Source: an uncultured Burkholderiales bacterium (GTDB lineage Bacteria; Pseudomonadota; Gammaproteobacteria; Burkholderiales; Burkholderiaceae). From it: a stretch of DNA of 64,000 nucleotides. Made by a program: the position numbers and the translations under genes. Positions 40,208-50,265 of this stretch are shown here, piece after piece (position 1 is the stretch's first letter; each line of letters begins with the position of its first letter). Below the pieces are notes generated by a model. That model searched no databases. It was not told the DNA's origin and saw nothing but the letters and a program-made list of their open reading frames with translations. The stretch is from positions 1 to 64,000 of the forward strand of contig CAMLJY010000001.1 in the NCBI GenBank assembly GCA_946480465.1. The letters run 5' to 3'.

Positions 40208-40243
40208 GTGTTACTCCGGTGAAAAGACGACCGGAGAACACTC

Positions 40244-40259
40244 AGCAATGTATGTGCCG
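40244..40259 (-). promoter_or_regulatory. Sigma-54 promoter of PEP-CTERM gene
   Basis: On the minus strand CGGCACATACATTGCT matches the sigma-54 consensus: GG at -24 and GC at -12 separated by exactly ten bases. Transcription would start near 40233, giving a leader of about 26 bases that carries GGAG. PEP-CTERM genes are known targets of the PrsK-PrsR/RpoN system. Confidence 0.75.
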
Positions 40260-40333
40260 GAGTGTTAACTCCTTGATTTGAAACGGGTCTCCGCCCTCAG
40301 GGTGGCGCGGGTGTCAATTGCGTCGACAGTGCG

Positions 40334-41080
40334 TCACGCCGGCGCGACGGTTTGCCAGTGCCCGTCGACGAGCACTTGGTGCGGTCTGAACTCGGCCTTG
40401 TAGTTCATCTTGTCGCTCTCGGCGATCCAGTAGCCGAGGTAGACGTGCGGCAGCTTCAGCTGCTTCGTCTGTTCGATCTGCCACAGGATGCTGTAGGTGC
40501 CCAGGCTGCCTTTGTGCTCCGGGTCGTAGAAGGTGTAGACGGCGGAGATGCCGTCGTTGAGAACGTCGACGATGGCGACCATGCGCAGTTCGCCGCTCTC
40601 GCTGCCGTCGGGCGTCGGCTCGCGGAACTCGACCAGGCGCGAGTTGACGCGGCTTTGCAGCAGGAACTGGGTGTATTGGTCGACGCTGTCATGGTCCATG
40701 CCGCCGCCGGCATGGCGGCCGGACTGGTAGCGCAGGTAGAGCTGGTAGTGCTCCGGCACGAAGCACAGCCGCAGCACGCGCGCCTTCAGGTGCTGGTGGC
40801 GCTTCCAGGCGCGGCGCTGGCTGCGGCTGGCTTCGAAGGTGGCCACGGGCACCCGCAGCGGCACGCAGGCGCGGCAGCTGTCGCAGTACGGCCGGTAGGT
40901 GAACATGCCGCTGCGCCGGAAGCCGTTGGCGACCAGGCCGGAGTAGGCATCGGCGTGGATCAGGTGGCTGGGCGTGGCGACCTGCGAGCGCGCCAGCCGG
41001 TCCGGCAGGTAGCTGCAGGGGTAGGGTGCCGTCGCGTAGAACTGCAGCGACGAGAGCGGTAGTTCCTTAGGGTGCGTCAC
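40334..41080 (-). CDS. bpt: Aspartate/glutamate leucyltransferase (N-end rule)
   Basis: The product has 248 residues. It transfers Leu from Leu-tRNA to N-terminal Asp or Glu, marking proteins for ClpS/ClpAP. ATE-family signatures are [59 protein letters not shown] and [16 protein letters not shown]. The clustered Cys (CDSCRAC) belong to the conserved N-terminal domain. It stands near aat, whose product acts in the same pathway, but a repeat element separates the two. Confidence 0.95.
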   Translation of the reverse strand: MTHPKELPLSSLQFYATAPYPCSYLPDRLARSQVATPSHLIHADAYSGLVANGFRRSGMFTYRPYCDSCRACVPLRVPVATFEASRSQRRAWKRHQHLKARVLRLCFVPEHYQLYLRYQSGRHAGGGMDHDSVDQYTQFLLQSRVNSRLVEFREPTPDGSESGELRMVAIVDVLNDGISAVYTFYDPEHKGSLGTYSILWQIEQTKQLKLPHVYLGYWIAESDKMNYKAEFRPHQVLVDGHWQTVAPA

Positions 41081-41084
41081 GCGC

Positions 41085-41355
41085 AGGGCCTGCTAACGCT
41101 ACGGAGATGACTGCGCTGGGGTGGACTCGGGATGCACTGCTAGGCGCAGCTCGCAGCTCGGGGTACCCCCCCGCGCATGGGCTGCAACGCCGTGGGGTGC
41201 CCGAGGACACTCCAGCCCGATGGGTGAGTACCCAAAACGGGCGCACTCGTCGTTGCGAAGCCTTGGCGGGGGAACGGCCACGCTGGCGGCTTCGCGCCTG
41301 GATTGCGCCCGTTTTGGATACTCACGCAGTCACCTCCGTAGCGTTAGCAGGCCCT
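41085..41355. mobile_element. MITE-like element with 31-base terminal inverted repeats
   Basis: A 271-base segment between bpt and aat is bounded by 31-base inverted repeats (41085-41115 and 41325-41355, one mismatch). A second inverted pair lies inside (41226-41245 and 41304-41323, one mismatch; core ccaaaacgggcgca). It encodes no transposase and no convincing protein. No target-site duplication is certain. It fits a non-autonomous element or a dispersed extragenic repeat, and it fills the gap of about 300 bases between the genes. Confidence 0.65.
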
Positions 41356-41381
41356 ACCCGGCTCCATCCGGCGCAGGGACC

Positions 41382-42134
41382 CTAGAGGCCCAGCTGCGCC
41401 CAGTAGCGCGGATGATAGGCCCAGGCCGGCGGAGGGGATGCCGTCAGCGCGGTGGCGAGGTGGGCTTCGAAGGCCGCGCGTGGAATTTCACGCGCACCGA
41501 ATGACGCCAGATGGCGCGTGTGCTGCTGGCAGTCGATCAGCCCGATGCCGTGCGCGCGGCAGAAGGCCACCAGCGCCGCCAGCGCGATCTTCGAGGCATC
41601 GGTGCGGCGGGTGAACATCGACTCGCCGTAGAACATGCGGCCGATGCCGACACCGTACAGGCCGCCGGCCAGTTCGCCGCCGACCCAGGTCTCGACGCTG
41701 TGCGCCCGGCCCAGCCGATGCCAGGCGGTGTAGGCCCGCACCAGCTCGGGCCCGATCCAGGTGCCGCTTTGGCCTTCGCGCGGGGCGGTGGCGCAGGCGC
41801 GCATCACGGCCTCGAAGGCACTGTCGATGCGGATTTCGCAGTCGGGGTCGCGGGCGAAGCGGCGGATCGTCTTGCGCAGCGAGGCCGACAGCTTGAACTC
41901 CGCCACCGGCAGCACCATGCGCGGGTCGGGGCTCCACCAGAGCACCGGCTGGCCGGCGCTGTACCAGGGGAAGGCGCCGAGGCGGTAGGCCTCTTCCAGC
42001 CGCTGCGGCGTGACCCGGCCGCCCGCCGCCAGCAGGCCCGGGGCGTCGCTGTCCGCGCCGAGGGCGAAGCGCGTCGGCGGCAGTGGCGTGTGGTCGTCGA
42101 TCCAGTGCAGGGGTTGCTGGGCCATCGCGGCCAT
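41382..42134 (-). CDS. aat: Leucyl/phenylalanyl-tRNA--protein transferase
   Basis: The product has 250 residues. It adds Leu or Phe to proteins with N-terminal Lys or Arg, feeding them to ClpS/ClpAP. Signatures are [75 protein letters not shown] and [19 protein letters not shown]. The alternative ATG at 42125 would shorten it by three residues. Confidence 0.95.
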   Translation of the reverse strand: MAAMAQQPLHWIDDHTPLPPTRFALGADSDAPGLLAAGGRVTPQRLEEAYRLGAFPWYSAGQPVLWWSPDPRMVLPVAEFKLSASLRKTIRRFARDPDCEIRIDSAFEAVMRACATAPREGQSGTWIGPELVRAYTAWHRLGRAHSVETWVGGELAGGLYGVGIGRMFYGESMFTRRTDASKIALAALVAFCRAHGIGLIDCQQHTRHLASFGAREIPRAAFEAHLATALTASPPPAWAYHPRYWAQLGL

Positions 42135-42238
42135 TGTGTGTGCTGCGGGCGGTGGCGCCTGGTCCGCGCGGCGACAGCGCGGCGGCGGGCGCCCGTGTAT
42201 AAGCCTTGCCTGAACCAGATCCCAGGAGACCGCTTCGC

Positions 42239-43144
42239 ATGAGCCTCGACTTCAAGAACCGCGTCGCGATCGTCACCGGCGCTGGCGGCGGGCTGGGCCG
42301 GCAGCATGCACTGGCGTTGGCCGCCCGCGGCGCCCGGGTGGTCGTCAACGACATCGGCGGCGGGCGCGACGGCTCCGGCGGCTCGCCAGGCGCGGCTGAT
42401 GCGGTGGTGGCCGAGATCCGGGCCGCCGGCGGCGAGGCCATGGCCCACGCGGCCTCGGTCACCGACTTCGATGCGGTGCAGGCCATGGTGCAGCAGGCGC
42501 TGGCGGCGTGGGGCCGCATCGACATCCTGGTCAACAACGCCGGCATCCTGCGCGACAAGAGCTTCGGCAAGATGGCGCTCGAGGACTTCCGGATGGTCGT
42601 GGAGGTGCACCTGATGGGCGCGGTGCACTGCTGCAAAGCGGTGTGGCCGGCGATGGTGGCGCAGAAGTACGGCCGCATCGTCATGACCAGTTCGTCGTCC
42701 GGCCTGTACGGCAATTTCGGCCAATCGAACTACGGTGCCGCGAAGATGGCGCTGGTCGGCCTGATGCAGACGCTGGCGATCGAGGGGGCGAAGTACGGCA
42801 TCCGCGTGAACTCGCTCGCCCCGACCGCCGCCACCCGCATGACCGAGGAACTGATGCCGGCCGAGGTGCTGGCGATGCTGAAGCCCGAGGCGGTGGTGCC
42901 GGCGATGCTGTTCCTGGCCAGTGAAGAGGCGCCCACGCGCGCCATCGCCTGTGCCGGCGCGGGGACGTTCGAGGCAGCGCACGTTACGCTGACGCGCGGC
43001 CTGCACCTGGGCTTGGGCGACGACGTGCCGGAGCGCCTCGCGGCAGCGTGGGCCCAGGTGAGTGACCGTGAGGGGGAGGCCGTGCCCGAGAGCGGGGCGG
43101 CGCAGGGCAGCAACGAGGTGGGGCAGGCGCTGGCGGCGCGCTGA
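42239..43144 (+). CDS. Short-chain dehydrogenase, 3-hydroxyacyl-CoA dehydrogenase-like
   Basis: The product has 301 residues of the SDR fold: [12 protein letters not shown] (nucleotide binding), NNAGIL, catalytic Ser in SSSSG and Y-x3-K in SNYGAAKMA. The longer N-terminal loop [13 protein letters not shown] and the [19 protein letters not shown] block resemble the (3R)-hydroxyacyl-CoA dehydrogenase part of peroxisomal MFE-2 and its bacterial single-domain relatives. It probably acts in fatty acyl or steroid-like beta-oxidation. The start is supported by AGGAGACC. It has no co-directional operon partner. Confidence 0.85.
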   Translation: MSLDFKNRVAIVTGAGGGLGRQHALALAARGARVVVNDIGGGRDGSGGSPGAADAVVAEIRAAGGEAMAHAASVTDFDAVQAMVQQALAAWGRIDILVNNAGILRDKSFGKMALEDFRMVVEVHLMGAVHCCKAVWPAMVAQKYGRIVMTSSSSGLYGNFGQSNYGAAKMALVGLMQTLAIEGAKYGIRVNSLAPTAATRMTEELMPAEVLAMLKPEAVVPAMLFLASEEAPTRAIACAGAGTFEAAHVTLTRGLHLGLGDDVPERLAAAWAQVSDREGEAVPESGAAQGSNEVGQALAAR

Positions 43145-43301
43145 CCTGCGCTTCGTGTTCAGCGGGGGCGCGAATCTCGTCCGTCCTGCATCCTGTCGAC
43201 AGGGCAATGCCGCAGCGCCTCGCCGGCTCTTGCTGACGTGACCCCTGCGCGTCCATCATGTTCGGTGGCCAGCACCGTCGTTGCTGGCGGGGGGAACCGG
43301 A

Positions 43302-44471
43302 ATGATGGTCGACCTTGCGCGGTACGACGAGGTGGTGAATGGCATCTACGACGCCGCGATGAACCCAGGGGGATGGCCCGCTCAATTGCGCGCTATTGCG
43401 GACATGATGGGCGCGTCTCGCACGATGATGCACAGCTATGCGAGAACGCATGCGGAGGGCGGGTTCGTCTTTTCCCACAACCTTCCATCCGAAGCCTTGG
43501 CGAAGTTCGACGCGCGCTATCTGCACGAAGACCCTTTCGTCCTTGCCGCTACCCGCCGGGACCTCTTGAACGACGGCTTGACGGTGCGGGGCTGCGACTT
43601 GGTGGCAGACGACGCGCTGCTGAAGACCGCGTTCTACAAGGTGCTGTGGGAACCGCTGCAGATCCGTCATTCGATTTCGGGAGTGGTCTTCGCCAGCTCC
43701 GATGCCCGTAAACAACCGACTGCGCTCAGTCTGTTTCGATCGCCTGAGGAGGGCCCGTTCGGCCGTGCGGAACTGGAGGTGGTGAGTCGCCTCGTGCGTC
43801 ACCTGTCGCGTGCGCTCGGTGTGATGTTCCACCTGCGCGATCTGGAGTGGCGTGTCGCGTCGAGCCTGGCCGCGATCGACCGATTGCAGGCTGCCATCGT
43901 GCTGATCGATCACCGCAAGGCCGTGCAATACCAGAACCGCGCCGCAGACCTGTTGTTCGCGGACGCTGGCGCGGTGGTTCGATGTTCCCGGCAGAGCGGC
44001 GCGCAGGTGCTGTCGCTGGCGCCCAGTCTTCAGGTATTGGAGCGCGCCTTCCAGCGCTTGCTGGACCACGCGGCCGGGCCGACCATCGTTGACCCGGCGG
44101 AACACTTCTCCGAGGCTTTCGTGGTCCCGTTGGCCGACGGCCGGCCGGGCTGTGTCGTGCATGCCGCACCGCTGTCGGAGGAGCAGCCGTTCCTGCGCAT
44201 GGCGCAAGGATGCGGCATCGTGCTGATCTACGACCTGCAGCGAGTGCGACAGATCGCTCCGGAATGCCTGCGTGCCCTTTTCGGCATGACGCCCGCAGAG
44301 TCGCGGGCGGCGCTTGAAGTGCTGCGTGGCGGGACGTCGGCTGACATGGCCGGGCGGCTGGGGGTGTCGGTGAACACGCTGAAAACGCAGATGAAGGAGG
44401 TGTTCGCCAAGTGCGGTGCTGCGCGGCAGGTGGACCTGCTGAAGCTCTTGCTTTCGCTGTCTCCGCAGTGA
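43302..44471 (+). CDS. LuxR-type transcriptional regulator
   Basis: The product has 389 residues. A long N-terminal part (about 1-320), without a receiver domain, is followed by a LuxR helix-turn-helix (about 325-385; MTPAESRAALEVLRGGTSADMAGRLGVSVNTLKTQMKEVF). The central QAAIVLIDHRKAVQYQNRAA is PAS-like. Such solo regulators sense small molecules through the N-terminal domain; the ligand is unknown. The ATG at 43302 follows GGGGGGAA. Its base composition is slightly less G+C-rich than its neighbours. A 12-base palindrome (43192-43203) upstream could be its own operator. Confidence 0.85.
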   Translation: MMVDLARYDEVVNGIYDAAMNPGGWPAQLRAIADMMGASRTMMHSYARTHAEGGFVFSHNLPSEALAKFDARYLHEDPFVLAATRRDLLNDGLTVRGCDLVADDALLKTAFYKVLWEPLQIRHSISGVVFASSDARKQPTALSLFRSPEEGPFGRAELEVVSRLVRHLSRALGVMFHLRDLEWRVASSLAAIDRLQAAIVLIDHRKAVQYQNRAADLLFADAGAVVRCSRQSGAQVLSLAPSLQVLERAFQRLLDHAAGPTIVDPAEHFSEAFVVPLADGRPGCVVHAAPLSEEQPFLRMAQGCGIVLIYDLQRVRQIAPECLRALFGMTPAESRAALEVLRGGTSADMAGRLGVSVNTLKTQMKEVFAKCGAARQVDLLKLLLSLSPQ

Positions 44472-44524
44472 AGACCATGCACCGGGAGTCTGCTGCGGCA
44501 GCAAGTGACGAAGGTGGTGCGCGC

Positions 44525-45520
44525 TCAGCCCAGTCCGCGCAGCGCCGTCGGGTGCCCTTCATGGTCGGCGATGTAGGCGCGGATGATGGCGTCGAAGCTT
44601 GTTTCCGGCTGCAGTCCCAGGCGCGCGGCGCGCTCGGCGGTGGCGCCGGCGGCCCAGCCGGAGACGATGCGCTGGATCTCCGGGTCGGGGGCGAAGCGCA
44701 CGCGGGCGCGGGCGGCGGGGCCGGCCACGCGTTCCAGCGCGTCGAGCATGGTGCTGACGCTCACGTTGAGTGCTGGCAGGTTCAGCGCCATGCGGCCGCC
44801 CAGCTGTTCTCGGCTGGCTTCGTAGACGGCGACCAGGCCGTCCACCGTGCGCTGCGGCGATGACACCGGGTGCGACACGGACGGGTCGACCGGCAGCACG
44901 GCCTCCTCGCCGGCCAGGGGCTCGCGGATGATGCCGCTGAAGAAGGACGAGGCGGCGCCGTTCGGCCGGCCGGGCCGAACGGTGACGGTCATCAGCCGCG
45001 CGGCGCGGCCGTCGACGAAGCCCTTGCGGGTGTAGTCGGCGACCAGGTGTTCGCAGATCAGCTTGTGCGTGCCGTAGGAGGTCTGCGGGGTCGGCAAGGT
45101 GTCGTCGGCGACCAGCAGCGGCAGCGGGCGGGCGGGGTCGGGGCCGAAGACGGCGACCGAACTGGAGAAGACCAGGCGCGGCGTGTTGCCGGCGGTACGC
45201 AGTGCGTCCAGCAGCGCCCGCGTCGAATCGAGGTTGGAGCGCAGGCCCAGCTCGAAGTCGGCCTCGCACTCGCCGCTGACGGCGGAGGCGAGGTGGAACA
45301 CCCCGTCGAAGGGCTCGCCGCGCCAGGCGCCGCACTGGTCGAGCAGGGTGCCGATGCGGGCTTCGACGGCCGGGTGGGCAGCCAGGTCCGCGGGCGGCGC
45401 TGCCTGGTCGGCCAGCACCACGCGTTCGATGTCGCGGCCGGCCAGCCTGCCGCGCGCCAGCAGCGTGCGTGCCAGCCGCGCGCCCACGAAGCCGGCGCCG
45501 CCGGTGATCAGCAGTCTCAT
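44525..45520 (-). CDS. denD: D-erythronate dehydrogenase-like NAD-dependent epimerase/dehydratase
   Basis: The product has 331 residues of the extended SDR type. The Rossmann motif is TGGAGFVGARLA, and the Y-x3-K motif is in SYGTHKLICEHL. VTVRPGRPNGAASSFFSGIIREPLAGEEAVLP is typical of the D-erythronate dehydrogenase (DenD) branch, which oxidises four-carbon acid sugars to 2-oxo acids. It is the last gene of the leftward sugar-acid operon, 13 bases after the GntR gene. The partner enzymes of the erythronate pathway (OtnK, OtnC, OtnI) are not in the window, so the substrate may differ. Confidence 0.85.
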   Translation of the reverse strand: MRLLITGGAGFVGARLARTLLARGRLAGRDIERVVLADQAAPPADLAAHPAVEARIGTLLDQCGAWRGEPFDGVFHLASAVSGECEADFELGLRSNLDSTRALLDALRTAGNTPRLVFSSSVAVFGPDPARPLPLLVADDTLPTPQTSYGTHKLICEHLVADYTRKGFVDGRAARLMTVTVRPGRPNGAASSFFSGIIREPLAGEEAVLPVDPSVSHPVSSPQRTVDGLVAVYEASREQLGGRMALNLPALNVSVSTMLDALERVAGPAARARVRFAPDPEIQRIVSGWAAGATAERAARLGLQPETSFDAIIRAYIADHEGHPTALRGLG

Positions 45521-45533
45521 GGCGAATCCTCGG

Positions 45534-46310
45534 TCAACGGGGGGCGAGTGGTGCGCGCGCCTTCAAGGGCGGTGCCGGCTGGCTGAGCGACGGCAGCTTG
45601 CGGCGCGAGGCCAGCACCTGCTCGATGTCGTCGCGCGCGCCGTCGATCAGCACCAGGATGGCCTTCTCGGCCCGCTGAGGTGACCGGGCGATCACCGCAT
45701 CCAGCACCGCGCGGTGCAGCGGCAGCGAATGGGCCGGGCCGTCGGGCCGGGAGGTGGAGATCTCGAAGCTCGTGCGCAGCAGCGCGCCGAGCGCCTTGCT
45801 CATCTGCACCATCATGCGGTTGTGGCATGCGCGCAAGAGGCCCTGGTGGAAGCGCAGGTCGCTGGTGACGTAGTCGCCGCCGTGTTCGATGGCCGCTTTC
45901 ATTCCGGCATAGGCGACCTCGATCTCCGCGATGTCCTGGGTGGTCGCCCGCTCGGCGGCAAGTCGCACCGCGGCCGGCTCGACCACGCGGCGCAGCTCCT
46001 GCAGGTCGCGCAGGAACTCGCGGGTCAGGCCGATCTTCGAGTGCCAGACGACCACGTCGGGATCGAACCAGTTCCAGTGGTCTTCCGGCAGCACCCGCGT
46101 GCCGACCTTCGGACCGGTGACGACCAGGCCCTTGGCGACCAGCGACTTGATCGCCTCGCGCACCACGGTGCGGCTGACGCCCAGTTCCTCGCAGAGCATC
46201 GGTTCCGGCGGAATCGAGCTGCCGGGCGGGTAGCGCCCGGCGACGACGGCCTCGCCCAGCCGGTCCAGCGTGTTGCCGTGGACGTTCTTGATCGGCACCC
46301 GTGCGACCAC
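45534..46310 (-). CDS. GntR-family transcriptional regulator (FadR subfamily)
   Basis: The product has 258 residues. An N-terminal winged helix (about 10-72; PPGSSIPPEPMLCEELGVSRTVVREAIKSLVAKGLV) is followed by an FCD ligand-binding domain (LRRVVEPAAVRLAAERA, DLRFHQGLLRACHNRMM, HRAVLDAVIARSP), whose His/Asp usually bind a metal and a sugar acid. The start is GTG at 46310 after GAGG, placed by the family start. It is the likely repressor of the surrounding sugar-acid genes: operators of the FadR-type consensus TNGTNNNACNA lie at 51692-51709 and 52767-52784. Confidence 0.92.
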   Translation of the reverse strand: MVARVPIKNVHGNTLDRLGEAVVAGRYPPGSSIPPEPMLCEELGVSRTVVREAIKSLVAKGLVVTGPKVGTRVLPEDHWNWFDPDVVVWHSKIGLTREFLRDLQELRRVVEPAAVRLAAERATTQDIAEIEVAYAGMKAAIEHGGDYVTSDLRFHQGLLRACHNRMMVQMSKALGALLRTSFEISTSRPDGPAHSLPLHRAVLDAVIARSPQRAEKAILVLIDGARDDIEQVLASRRKLPSLSQPAPPLKARAPLAPR

Positions 46311-46318
46311 GATGGGCC

Positions 46319-46711
46319 TCACCCGCGCACGAAGGCGGTGATCAGGGGATCGGGCCCGACCTGGCGGCTCCAGTGGCCGTGCAGCGCGGGGTCGAAGCTG
46401 GCGCCGGCGGGAAGCACGTCGGCGGAGTAGAAGTGATCGCCGGGTTTGAAGACGCGCGAGCTGCCGTCCTGCAGGCCGATCTCCATCATCCCGCCGAGGA
46501 TGAAGACCCACTGCGGCGCCTCGGTGCAGTGGAAGGTGCTGCGGAAACCCACCGGGCTGTGGCGCAGCTGCAGGCCGCCGCTGGGCATCAGCGCGGACAA
46601 CCGCGCCTGCGGCTTGCCCTCGGCGAGGGGAAGCTGTTCTTCGCGGAAGCGCGCGCGGCCGTCCGTGTCGGTGAAGAGCAGGACCTGGGTGAAAGAGGGA
46701 AGGGAAGTCAT
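46319..46711 (-). CDS. Cupin-fold protein
   Basis: The product has 130 residues and a single cupin barrel (FRSTFHCTEAPQWVFILGGMMEIGL, VFKPGDHFYSADVLPAG). The usual H-x-H-x3-4-E metal site is incomplete: one His (FHCTEAPQ) and later His in GDHFY and LHGHW can be seen. It may bind a sugar acid or act as an isomerase. It lies nine bases before the GntR start in the operon. An ATG at 46723 would add four residues. Confidence 0.75.
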   Translation of the reverse strand: MTSLPSFTQVLLFTDTDGRARFREEQLPLAEGKPQARLSALMPSGGLQLRHSPVGFRSTFHCTEAPQWVFILGGMMEIGLQDGSSRVFKPGDHFYSADVLPAGASFDPALHGHWSRQVGPDPLITAFVRG

Positions 46712-46917
46712 GCTGGTATCCATCGCTCGGCAGTGTCCCCCAAGCGGCCAGCGTGGAGCCGGCCCGGCCGGGCCGGTGGCGCTGGCAGGCGGCCGTTCAG
46801 CACGACACGGGCTCCGGCTTGCGCCAGGCCCCGGGCCAGCGCCAGCCCGATGCCGGCCGACGAGCCGGTGCCCAGCGCCAGCCGCCCGTCGAGCCTGAAG
46901 GTGGCGGCGTCGATCAT
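46708..46917 (-). pseudogene. Truncated SDR, gluconate 5-dehydrogenase-like (IdnO type)
   Basis: An open frame of 69 codons starts with about 43 residues of a clear SDR N-terminus (FRLDGRLALGTGSSAGIGLA, ARGLAQAGARVVLNGRL), the form seen in gluconate 5-dehydrogenase. Homology then stops and the frame runs into unrelated sequence that overlaps the cupin start. The Rossmann motif itself is altered (GTGSS for VTGSS). Its ATG overlaps the gluconokinase stop (46914-46917), so it was once part of this operon. Gno/IdnO reduces 5-keto-gluconate to gluconate, the substrate of the kinase. Confidence 0.75.
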
Positions 46918-47435
46918 GGTCTGGCAGTCTCCAGCGCAGCCAGCGCCTGTTCGATCTGCCGCGCCGGCGGTGTCCGGATGTCCAGTGCGACCGCGTCCTC
47001 GTCCGGCGCGGGCGGTTCCAGCGTCTCCAGCTGGCTGGGCAGCAGCGATGGCGGCATGTAGTGCCCGCTGCGGCGGGTCAGGCGTTCGGCCAGCAGCGCC
47101 GGATCCCCGTGCAGGTGCACCAGCCGCAGCCGCGGCGCATGGCTGCGCAGCTGGTCGCGGTAGCGGCGCTTCAGAGCCGAACAGGCCACGACCAGGCCGC
47201 GGCCCTGCGCGCGCGCTTCGCCCAGGCGTGCGCCGATCACCGCGAGCCAGCCCTCGCGGTCACGGTCCGTCAACGGAATGCCGGCGCGCATGCGCTGCAC
47301 GTTGGCCGGCGGGTGCAGGTCGTCGCCTTCGACGAAGTCCACTGCCAGCGCATCGGCCAGCGCCCGCGCCAGCGTGGACTTGCCGCTGCCGCTGACACCC
47401 ATCACCACCACCTGCAGCGCCCGCGGCTTGTCCAC
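46914..47435 (-). CDS. gntK: Gluconokinase
   Basis: The product has 173 residues. The P-loop is GVSGSGKS. Other GntK signatures are FVEGDDLHPPANVQRM, GIPLTDRDREGWL, VVACSALKRRYRDQLR and HYMPPSLLPSQLETLE. It phosphorylates D-gluconate to 6-phosphogluconate for the Entner-Doudoroff or pentose-phosphate route. The start GTG at 47435 just clears the ABC ATPase stop. An ATG at 47489 would overlap that gene by more than 50 bases. It lies between a sugar ABC transporter and a truncated gluconate-5-dehydrogenase-like gene. Confidence 0.93.
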   Translation of the reverse strand: MDKPRALQVVVMGVSGSGKSTLARALADALAVDFVEGDDLHPPANVQRMRAGIPLTDRDREGWLAVIGARLGEARAQGRGLVVACSALKRRYRDQLRSHAPRLRLVHLHGDPALLAERLTRRSGHYMPPSLLPSQLETLEPPAPDEDAVALDIRTPPARQIEQALAALETARP

Positions 47436-47436
47436 G

Positions 47437-48504
<1,068 letters not shown>

Positions 48505-48516
48505 GGGTATTGAAAG

Positions 48517-49368
48517 TTAGGATTTCACGGCGCCTGCCGTCAAGCCGGACACCATGTAGCGCTTGAAGGCGTAGTAGATGGCCGCGGGAGGCAGCGCGTA
48601 GATCAGCCCGGTGGCCATCAGCAGCTCCCAGGGCGAATCGTCGGCGGCCAGGAAGTTGCCCAGCGCCACCGCCAGCGTCACGCTGCGGTCGTTGGACAGC
48701 AGCAGGAAGGCGTACAGGTACTCGTTCCAGGCCAGCAGCAGCGAGTAGGTGCCTACCGCCACCAGCGAGGGCAGCATCAGCGGCAGGTACACCAGGCGGA
48801 AGAGCTGCAGCGGCGTGGCGCCATCGATGCGCGCGGCCTCGTCCAGTTCCCAGGGCAGCTTGTCGGAGGCCTGCTTGAGCACCCAGATGCAGTAGGGCGA
48901 GGCGATGGTCACCATCGCGAGGATCAGGGCCCACTGGCTGTTCAGCAGCCCGTACAGGCCCATCGTCTTGTACATCGGCACCGCCAGGAAGGCCGCGGGG
49001 ATGAAGTAGGTGAAGAGCGCCAGGTTCATCACCCAGCGCCCTCCCGCCACCTTGAGCCGGCTGATCGCGAAGGCCGCGGCCGTGGCGACGAAGAGCGTGA
49101 TGGCGCCGACCGCCACCGCGATCAGCAGCGAATTGCCCATCTGCAGCCAGAAATGGTCCAGGTAGAAGTGCTGCTGCTGGAAGACGATGCTGAAGTTCTG
49201 CAGCGTCGGCTCCTTGGGCCACAGGCGGCCCGAGGTGGCGGAGTCGCGCGGCGAGATGGCGAACAGGAACAGGTGGTAGACCGGCACCAGCGTCCACAGC
49301 AGCACCGGGATGCCGATCAGCAGCAGCTTGGCTTCGGTCGCGATGGCCTTGGGGGTCCAGCGCTTCAC
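48517..49368 (-). CDS. Sugar ABC transporter permease (MalG type)
   Basis: The product has 283 residues and about six membrane helices. The EAA loop for contact with the ATPase is ELDEAARIDGATPLQLFRLVYLPLMLP. The start is GTG at 49368, overlapping the stop of the MalF-type gene. It forms the heterodimeric channel with that protein. It belongs to the carbohydrate-uptake family 1 of ABC importers. Confidence 0.94.
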   Translation of the reverse strand: MKRWTPKAIATEAKLLLIGIPVLLWTLVPVYHLFLFAISPRDSATSGRLWPKEPTLQNFSIVFQQQHFYLDHFWLQMGNSLLIAVAVGAITLFVATAAAFAISRLKVAGGRWVMNLALFTYFIPAAFLAVPMYKTMGLYGLLNSQWALILAMVTIASPYCIWVLKQASDKLPWELDEAARIDGATPLQLFRLVYLPLMLPSLVAVGTYSLLLAWNEYLYAFLLLSNDRSVTLAVALGNFLAADDSPWELLMATGLIYALPPAAIYYAFKRYMVSGLTAGAVKS

Positions 49369-50231
49369 TTCGACAGCCTCTTCATCATGAAGTACACCAG
49401 GGGCAGCACCAGCGGCAGCGCGACGACGATGGCGGCCATCGCCAGGTCCACCTGGTCCAGCCGCAGGTAGCGGATGCCCAGCGTGGCCAGCACGTGCGTC
49501 AGGTCGGCCGGGCCGCCGCCGGTGAGGAGGTAGACGGAGTTGAAGTCGCCCAGCGTCCAGATCATCGAGAGGATCGTGGACGTGAGGTAGAGCGTGCGCA
49601 TCGACGGCCAGGTGATGAAGCGGAACCTCTGCCACGCCGTGGCGCCGTCGACCGAGGCGGCTTCGTACTGTTCGGAAGGGATCGCGAGCCGGCCGGCGAC
49701 GAGGATCAGGGTCCAGAACGGCAGCGACTTCCAGATGTGCATCAGCATCGAGAAGCTCAGTGCCAGCGTCGGGTCGTTCAGCCAGTTCGGTCCGTCGAGG
49801 CCGGTGAGCCGGAAGATGGTCGAGTTGATGACGCCCCACTCGGGGTTGAGCATGAAGCGCACCGACAGGATGGTCGGGATCGACGGCACGGCCCAGGGCA
49901 GGATGAACAGGGCCGACAGGATCTTGATCCACCAGCGCCCCTGCACGAAGAAGCCGGACAGCAGCAGTGCGAGCACCATCTTCAGGTTGATCGCGACGAG
50001 CAGGAAGACGATGGTGTTGACGGCCGAGCGGAAGAAGATCGGGTCGTCGAACAGCTTGACGTAGCTGGCCGGGTGCCGCGCCAGCCACAGGCCGTAGCCG
50101 ACCGGGTACAGCACGAAGACCAGGAAGACCAGCAGGTAGGGCAGCACCAGCGCGCGGCCCCAGAATTGCCATGGAGTCAGGCCGCGCCTTTCAGGTGATA
50201 GTGGCGTGGCCGTGGCCGCGATGGTGCTCAT
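49365..50231 (-). CDS. Sugar ABC transporter permease (MalF type)
   Basis: The product has 288 residues with six predicted membrane helices. The EAA loop is YEAASVDGATAWQRFRFITWPSM. It partners the MalG-type permease, which overlaps it by four bases. It is encoded directly after the binding protein (34-base gap). The substrate is probably a sugar or sugar acid related to the catabolic genes nearby. Confidence 0.94.
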   Translation of the reverse strand: MSTIAATATPLSPERRGLTPWQFWGRALVLPYLLVFLVFVLYPVGYGLWLARHPASYVKLFDDPIFFRSAVNTIVFLLVAINLKMVLALLLSGFFVQGRWWIKILSALFILPWAVPSIPTILSVRFMLNPEWGVINSTIFRLTGLDGPNWLNDPTLALSFSMLMHIWKSLPFWTLILVAGRLAIPSEQYEAASVDGATAWQRFRFITWPSMRTLYLTSTILSMIWTLGDFNSVYLLTGGGPADLTHVLATLGIRYLRLDQVDLAMAAIVVALPLVLPLVYFMMKRLSK

Positions 50232-50265
50232 TGAAGGAGGGCGGGCCCCGGGGCCCGCCGTGCGT

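Noticed and set aside
38063..40222. 719-codon open frame on the plus strand across ribH, ribB and the PEP-CTERM gene
   Set aside because: It is antisense to three well-supported genes and its translation shows no recognisable domain.
41081..41378. gcgcaggg direct repeats at 41081-41088 and 41371-41378 as a target-site duplication
   Set aside because: The left copy overlaps the terminal inverted repeat and the right one lies 15 bases beyond the other end, so they do not flank the element symmetrically.
41107..41385. Small protein genes in the bpt-aat gap
   Set aside because: Short frames on both strands lie inside the inverted-repeat element and look like by-products of the repeat, with no ribosome-binding site.
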